Assembly (NCBI GenBank): GCA_034387635.1 | Contig: JAOANU010000003.1 | Coordinates: forward strand, 1,302,001 to 1,366,000 | Length of the DNA: 64,000 bases | Source: Rhodosporidiobolus odoratus | Taxonomy: Eukaryota > Basidiomycota > Microbotryomycetes > Sporidiobolales > Sporidiobolaceae | Direction of reading: 5' to 3' | Shown here: in pieces, positions 58,456 to 64,000 of the stretch | Numbering within the stretch: position 1 is the stretch's first letter | Layout of the letters: the number at the start of each line of letters is the position of its first letter | Notes under the pieces: generated by a model | What the model was told of the DNA's origin: nothing | What the model saw: only the letters and a program-made list of their open reading frames with translations | Databases searched by the model: none | Made by a program: the position numbers and the translations under genes

Positions 58456-60114
58456 CTAAGGCGACCCTTCCTTCTCCCTTCCCTCGCCTTTACTCGGTCT
58501 ACAGCAAGCATCGAGGTCCTCCTCGTCCCCTGCCGCAACCAGCCCAACCGGAAGCGGTGGTGGCGGCAGTTCTTCCGTTCTCCCCGACGCAGGCGTGGCG
58601 GCGCCACTCCTCGCACTCCTCCCCGCCGACGATGTCCTCGACCGACTTCTCGGACTCGGAACAGGCGGCTCCCTCGTCGTCCTCCAGCTCTTCCTTCCCC
58701 TCACCTTCGGATGAGGCTGCAACACCCTTCGAACCGTCCCTTTTGGCTCAAGCGGTGGAGCGTGCTTCTGCCCTTGGTCGAAGGAGGGTACGGTAGGAGG
58801 CACGAATTCCCATTCGATACGATCTAGTTCAGACGGGGTTCGACGGTGCAAGGGAAATGAGGGAGGCGTGGAGGACGAGGCAAAGCGCACGGCGGCACTC
58901 GCTCGAGGTGTTATTTCTGAGCTGGATGAGGGGAGGACGAGGGAAGGGTCGGAGAGGGAGATACCGAGGCCCGTAGGCGGGTTGAGGGAACGACCGAGGC
59001 CAGGTGCGATATTAGCGTCTGTGGGAAAAGTGGGCTCAGGTGGACAGCCAAAGAGATCGTCTTCGTCTTCTCCTTCGGCGATGTCAGGTATAGAGGGAGC
59101 AGGCGAGGAGTGCTTGCCCCAGCGAGAAGGATGGAAGAGACGATTCGAGAAGGAGGGAGGCGAAGTCGAGGCGGATTTGCCAGAACCCCTTGTTGGGCCT
59201 CGAGACAGCCGAATCCGATTCGGCTTAGGCGTGACGGAGTCGGGTGCGCCTTCGTTGGAAGTAGAGGGGGTGAAAGGGCGTTGACTCGCAGGAGGGGTTG
59301 CGATCATGCGGAAAGAGGCGGGCGAAGAGTCGGCCGAAGAAGAAGAAGACAGGGGAGGGGTGCGGGATAGATGCTCCTCGTTCGAAGGCAGCGTGTCGCT
59401 GGATCCGTGTGGCGACACTGAACGGCGAAGAGCGAATGAAAAGTGAGTTGCGAAGGCTAAGAAAACGGTTGAAAGGCAGACGCACCGGCAAGCTTGTCCA
59501 TCCAGAGCGTCACGGCGCCTTCCTCAGCTTGCTCTACACACCTTGGGGTCAGTCGACTGGTGGCGCTGACCTGGACGAGGGGCCAACGCACCTAGCTCGC
59601 GAACATTGTCCGTCGTAAAAAGGCTGAAGCGCTTTTGCCTCGCGGGCGTGCCCGATACTCCTTGCTGCGCCTTGAAGAATGCTCTAGGCGGTGTTATGAA
59701 GCGACCTTCGCCCTCGTCGTCCGGCTTCGAGACTATGACCCGAGGACGAACCCCTTGGACGAGTTGACAATGGGTCGCCCCCTTGTCTGTTTCCGCTTCT
59801 CCTATCTGCTTCCCCTGCCCCGCCGACGTCCTCCTACTTGGGCTCGTTGATCTCTCCCCTCTCACTTTCTCGCCTCGCCCATTTCCCGCCAACATCAAAC
59901 TCGCGCTCTGGCTGACGGGCCTCCCTGTCCCGGCCTCGACAACGTGCACCCGCTTAGCCATTGGTCCCGAGATGTTCCTCACATTGACTGCGCCCGTGGA
60001 CGTGCGACGGTTCGAGGAGGAAGAGCGGGCTGAGAGGGAGGAGCGGGTTGACGAGGTGGAAGTTTCCGAAGCGCTGCTAGAGGGTGTGGACCACGGTGAA
60101 CGAAGGAGTGGCAT
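58456..60114 (-). CDS. Unrecognised Ser/Pro-rich, largely disordered protein
   Basis: I do not recognise it. Two introns (near 59420-59480 and 59530-59590) join FSLFTTDNVRELEQAEEGAV, TLWMDKLA and the long downstream exon. Blocks that look less random are NVRNISGPMAKRVHVVEAGT, GRFITPPRAFFKAQQGVSG, EEGAVTLWMDKLAVSPHG, DELDRIEWEFVPPTVPSFD-like sequence and PHPKVRGRKSWRTTREPP. The rest is Ser/Pro/Arg-rich. No membrane segment or signal. The ATG at about 60114 is the conservative start; the frame stays open to an upstream ATG at 60327 that would add 71 residues. The next gene P2 lies upstream on the same strand. Possible regulatory or scaffold protein; no function can be assigned. Confidence 0.55.
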
Positions 60115-60650
60115 AGCTGTATACGGTATAGCTAGTCTGGCATAGGTAGCTACGGGGACAGAGAACAGTGAGTAACTAGAGGGAAGTGAGCCGCCAGGAG
60201 AAAGTTGTTTCAACGGTTGAGAACCAAACTCCTGTCTGACAAAACACGCGACTTCCTCGCCGACTCGCCATGCAATCTGCGGCTGCTTCGCTCGGTCGTC
60301 ATGTTCGTAGTTTCCGGCCGAAGACATCTTCGAGGTACATGTACGCGCGAGAACAGCACACCGAGGCAGGCCGGTAGTTGAATTTCGCCTTGTCCTGCGT
60401 TTGCAGCCTTTCAAGACCCTGCATTGAACGGGACTTCCCGCCTACAATGTGAGACACCGAGCGCCAGGCGGAGAAGGATATGCAATCCGTCACTGTTGCA
60501 TCAAGCGAGAGAGAGAGAGATAGAAAGAAGGGAAAAAAGCTGTCCGCCGTCCTGTCTCGTCTGCGCCCTGCAAGCGGTACGTCCGGTCTGGCGAAAGCAA
60601 GGTAGATGTGAGCAGTGGTAACAAGGGTGTGTGAGAGCTGTACCGCACCT
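60115..60650. other. Spacer, low-complexity gene/P2
   Basis: 536 bp if the short start is right (or 323 bp if the ATG at 60327 is used). Contains a (GA)n stretch near 60505-60525. No other gene seen. Confidence 0.5.
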
Positions 60651-62199
60651 TCAGTCCTGCTTGAAGCGCTGAAGAAGCCGGTCTTTCTTCCGCTCCTTCC
60701 ACGCGAGAACCGCGTCAAGAATGGCATAGTGCGCGGTTTTCTCGGCGGCGACGGCGGCGCTGAGCGCTGCTTGAGCCGGGAGAAGCGCCTCAAGGTACTT
60801 GCAGAGGTCGTCGACGGGGACACCGGCATGAAGGAGAAATAGGGCTGCCGAAACGAGTGGGAAAGGACTTTGCAAGTCGGCCTCGACGACTGACGATAGG
60901 GATGAGGGGTCGAAGGAAGGTGTATGGAGCTGTTTATAAAGGAAGCCGGGGTAAGACAGGAGTAAAGGTAGTAGCGCTGCAAGGCGAAAGGGCCGGCGGG
61001 TGTGCTGCAAGGATAGGTAGGGGAAGATGTAGGCCTCGAGGATGCCGGCAAGCTCGTACACGACGTGCTGGAAGCTCGTAGCTTTCATGTCCGCGGCAGG
61101 AGGCCTTGAGTTCAAGTGATGGGCGATGGAAGTGGCTAAGCTGCCGAAGATACGATGGTACGAAAGCATGTACTCGTCAAGTCGAGCCACTGATGGCAGG
61201 TCAGCACTTGAAAGGTGCAGCAAGGTCTGAAGCTTCGAGAGGTCTGCGTTCGATGCCTGCAAGAGTTGCTGAATTGCCTTCTCGAAGGAGGGTAACCACA
61301 ATGGCGGGGCGAGGAGCGGCTCGATGGCGTTAGAGCGAGCCATGACTAGCAGATGCTCCAGGTGCGTGTACTTCTCGTGGGTCTCGTTCTGTTGTCGAGC
61401 GACTTGACGAAGTGGGCGCCATTCCGAGTCGTTTCTGGACAGCAGCTCGTCCGTAGGTCAGCCCTGCGGTAACAGAAAGCGATGAGATTTCCCCTACCTG
61501 TGTCGAATGCGCCAGCGCGGCCAAAGCGAATCCAGCAGATCGCGGTAGACGATAGCCCACGTGGCCGCGAGGAACGTCAAGAAGGAGACGGCCCACAGAA
61601 GGCACGCGACATATAGTACCGGCTCGGCGACGACAAGGAGGAGAAGAAAGAGGGAGACTGCGGCAAGTAAAGTGAGGCGCTGAAGGTCGGCGAGTGGCGA
61701 AAGGCGCACCGAGGGGGATGACAACCGCTGCAGTGATCGCGAACATTGTCGCAGCGAGATATCCGATCAAAGGACGGACGAGTCTAAAGGAGAATACGAA
61801 CGAGACAGCGGAATGATACAGTGTCAAGGCGCTTGGAGGTACCAAGCGGAGGATCTGGTCGCCCAATAACGCCTCAGCTACTGCACGAGCCGGGACAAAT
61901 GCTGTCAGTAGCCTCACTCTGGACAAAAGGGCAAGGGACAACGAACCGATGGAGCAATCCTGCGCGAGGTGGACAAAGGTGCTGACCCAGAGAGCGCGCG
62001 CAACCCAGCCTTGGCGCAACAGTCGCGCATATTGCTGGTTGCGCGCCCACGAGGGCGAAGTGTGCGCGATGATTTTGAGCATATCAAGGAAGAAGCGGAC
62101 GTGCATGCGGTAGGACGGTGCGACTGTGCTCTCGAACAGCTCTTTGCGGAACATCTGTATCGTTTCCAACCACCACTTGACGGCGACAAAGGCGTGCAT
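60651..62199 (-). CDS. Unrecognised multi-pass membrane protein P2 (P-family)
   Basis: Paralog of P1 and P3; no named family recognised. From the first in-frame ATG (62199; MHAFVAVKWWLETIQMF), exons join at introns near 61880-61944, 61712-61762 and 61451-61500. They give hydrophobic segments (LVRPLIGYLAATMFAITAAV; LFLLLLVVAEPVLYVACLLW; AVSFLTFLAATWAIVYRDLL), then RWRIRHRNDSEWRPLRQVAR and a soluble C-terminal ~270 residues. That part has YELAGILEAYIFPYLSLQ and ends with the signature HYAILDAVLAWKERK (60686-60730). The frame upstream of the ATG stays open without an ATG to 62490, so an upstream exon is likely and the N-terminus is uncertain. P3 lies 410 bp upstream on the same strand. Function unknown. 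Confidence 0.66.
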
Positions 62200-62608
62200 T
62201 GACGATAGCGGAGGACGCGGTGGAAACGGCGAAGACGTTGCGTGCGATTGTGCAGGACGGCTTGGAGATCGCGAAGATCGATACTTGCTCTTTGGTCTAA
62301 TCGGGCAGCCACTGAGCGAGATCGACGACAGCCAGGGTGGAGCGAAGGTCTCGAGGCGGACACTCGGAGAGGAGGAGCTCGAGGAAACCACAACCTGGCC
62401 GCTGACAGCGGAAGAAGCCGCACACGGGCTCGCGAGAGGGCTGATAAGTCGTATAAGCAGCGGCAAGTCGCTGTCGAGCGTTACGGCCACGGCCTACTTT
62501 TTTCCCATGAATCTGTTGCTCTCCTTCGCCTGCAGATAGGTGCCGGAATTCTCGCCTGCCAGCGTGCGTCGCCTCATGATCGTACACAGCAGTCAAAGAA
62601 GGGACCCG
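62200..62608. other. P2 upstream / P3 downstream region
   Basis: 409 bp between the P3 stop and the first P2 ATG. The P2 frame is open for much of it, so a missing first exon of P2 probably starts here; an ATG near 62510 followed by a GTAGG donor-like site is one candidate. Confidence 0.45.
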
Positions 62609-64000
62609 CTACTCCTTCAGATACCGCCTCAGTAGGATCTTCCTCTCTTTCCACCTTAAGACCGCGTCCAGCACTGCCCGATGAGCCTCCGTCTCCGCCT
62701 TGACCGCCCGTTCCAGCGCAAGCACTTGCTGCAAGTACGTCCCAAGTACCTCTGCCGCGTCAATCGATGCGATCCGGGCCTCCTGGGCCGTAAGGAGGAA
62801 AGGCGGCAAGGCATCGAGAAAATCGGAAAAGGCGCTTTGTTGTGGTGGGTCGGGAGAGGGTGCATCTGCAGGGTCATAGAAGCGGTTGGCGGGATTGAGG
62901 AGGTACCGCATCAAGTACGGGGTGAGGAAGAGGTGGCCGAGAAGATGACGGCGAGGCGGGAGGGATAGGTATCGGAGTGGGCGGAAAGGGATGTAGTAGA
63001 TCACTGCTCCAGCGAGTTGGTATGTGACAGACAGGAAAGATGCATCTTGAGTGTACGAAGGTCGGCTGGCGTAGGTCGAGTCTAGGAGGCCTCGTACTCG
63101 GCGGAAGGTTGCGGCGAGCAGTTTTGCATCGATACCCTTTAAGCGAGCGTCTTCGGCAGGGCGGTAGCCTCGGGTAGACGAGTCGATGAAGTCGAGGGAG
63201 CGGCAAACCTGCAGCAGCTCTTCGTCGGACAAGTTCGACAGTCTCAACCATGGCGTGTCGAGGCCCTGAAGATCCGATTCGACATCGAACAAGTCGGCCT
63301 CTTGCCTGGCGGCCTGGAAGTGACGCTTTCGTTCATGTACCGCATAGGCATTGCCGAGCTGGCGGCGTGCTAGGTCGCGGAAGTCAAGTAGGGCTTGAGT
63401 CGAGCTGTGCCAAGCAGCAGTTTCAGCGCCGAGAACATGCAGGGTCGTTGCGGAGGAAGTGGGGCGCACGTCGTCGGGGCAAAGCAGTAGTGTAGCGAGT
63501 TTCGCATCGTCTCGTAGCCCAGCACGCCGACCGTGGCAGCGGTAAAGGCGGTAAGGGAAAGAGGGAGAACGACGACACCAAGCACGGCGGCGGGAATGGC
63601 TATAGGAGACTTCACGTAGTTACGGCGGTCGTCGCAAAATGATACAAAGCTGTGTACGTACCTAGAGGTGCCATTGGTGCCAGCGCCGGAAGGGCTCGAA
63701 GAAGCGTGACATAGACAATGGCTTGCCAAAGGCTGCGCACTACGACATAGCGAGCACCTTTCGGGTCTTGTCCGAAGCCAGGTAGCCGGAATAGATGTGC
63801 GGGAAGGATAACGTCGGCGAGAGCATCGATTCCTGTACGGCAACTCGCGATTATCAGCAGAAAGTGGGGAAAGGAAGATCATGAGGCGTACCAGGCAGGA
63901 CGCAGCCAGCTCTGACAACCAGCACTCCGAGCACGACCCACGTCGACCTGCTCCAGCGCTGTGCCCTCCATCTCCTCCAAAACAACCTCGCACCGACCCA
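62609..64000 (-). CDS. Unrecognised membrane protein P3 (P-family), N-terminus outside window
   Basis: Third member of the P-family; the coding frame is open to base 64000, so its start is beyond the window. Exons join at introns near 63841-63888, 63602-63662 and 63408-63472. They give WSRSTWVVLGVLVVRAGCVL, GIDALADVILPAHLFRLPGF, VVVRSLWQAIVYVTLLRALP and AAVLGVVVLPLSLTAFTAAT (membrane segments). Then STQALLDFRDLARRQLGNAY opens a ~280-residue soluble region with YQLAGAVIYYIPFRPLRYLS and the C-terminal signature HRAVLDAVLRWKERK (62639-62683), ending LLRRYLKE. The layout equals that of P2, 410 bp downstream on the same strand, so the pair looks like an old tandem duplication. Function unknown. 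Confidence 0.66.

Noticed and set aside
61330..62490. A continuous 386-codon frame in P2
   Set aside because: It begins without an ATG and crosses introns whose removal restores agreement with the membrane layout of P3.

Overview
The window is one gene-dense, GC-rich stretch of a fungal nuclear chromosome. Nearly every gene is cut by short introns (about 40-110 nt, GT...AG). The gene complement is basidiomycete-like, and codon use plus serine/proline-rich tails suggest a red yeast of the Rhodotorula/Rhodosporidium type (Microbotryomycetes). That placement is inference; no rRNA or other marker is present. I saw no tRNA, rRNA, CRISPR array, transposon or plasmid feature.

Layout. 1-8 kb: the end of an arrestin-like adaptor (+), BRF1 of the Pol III machinery (-) and CDC42 (-). 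8.9-15.8 kb: SYF2 (splicing), a MET12-type methylenetetrahydrofolate reductase and glutathione reductase GLR1, all +. 16-28 kb: LIN1/CD2BP2 (-), SPT3 (+), a Sac-domain phosphoinositide phosphatase (-) and a TEA-domain transcription factor (+). 28-31.5 kb: an unrecognised membrane protein (P1, -) and an Mcp1/DUF1691 protein (-). 31.7-38.6 kb: shugoshin SGO1 (-) and a Rap1-type Myb protein (+), whose start codons lie only about 70 bp apart. 39-45.3 kb: an F-box gene that may be decaying, an unrecognised coiled-coil/polyQ gene, and a gene joining a degenerate NDPK-like domain to seven short repeats. 45.6-54.3 kb: PWP1 (-), an EH-domain protein of the Irs4 type (-), LEU4 (+) followed by a run of 34 C, and a secreted glutaminyl cyclase (-). 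54.6-60.3 kb: mitochondrial uS11 (-), an Apc15-like subunit (+), RFA2 (+) and a low-complexity gene (-). 60.6-64 kb: two tandem genes (P2, P3) related to P1; P3 runs off the window.

Most genes are housekeeping and do not form a pathway. Chromosome and cell-cycle functions are frequent (SGO1, Rap1-type protein, RFA2, Apc15-like, CDC42, SPT3, BRF1), but I infer no operon-like logic beyond shared divergent promoters. The most novel-looking items are the P1/P2/P3 membrane-protein family, the NDPK-like repeat protein with an RRxS/T-type motif before several repeats, and a possible non-AUG mitochondrial leader on GLR1. Tiny first or last exons recur (RFA2, uS11m, TEA factor, SYF2, CDC42). Gene ends given here come from hand-spliced models.
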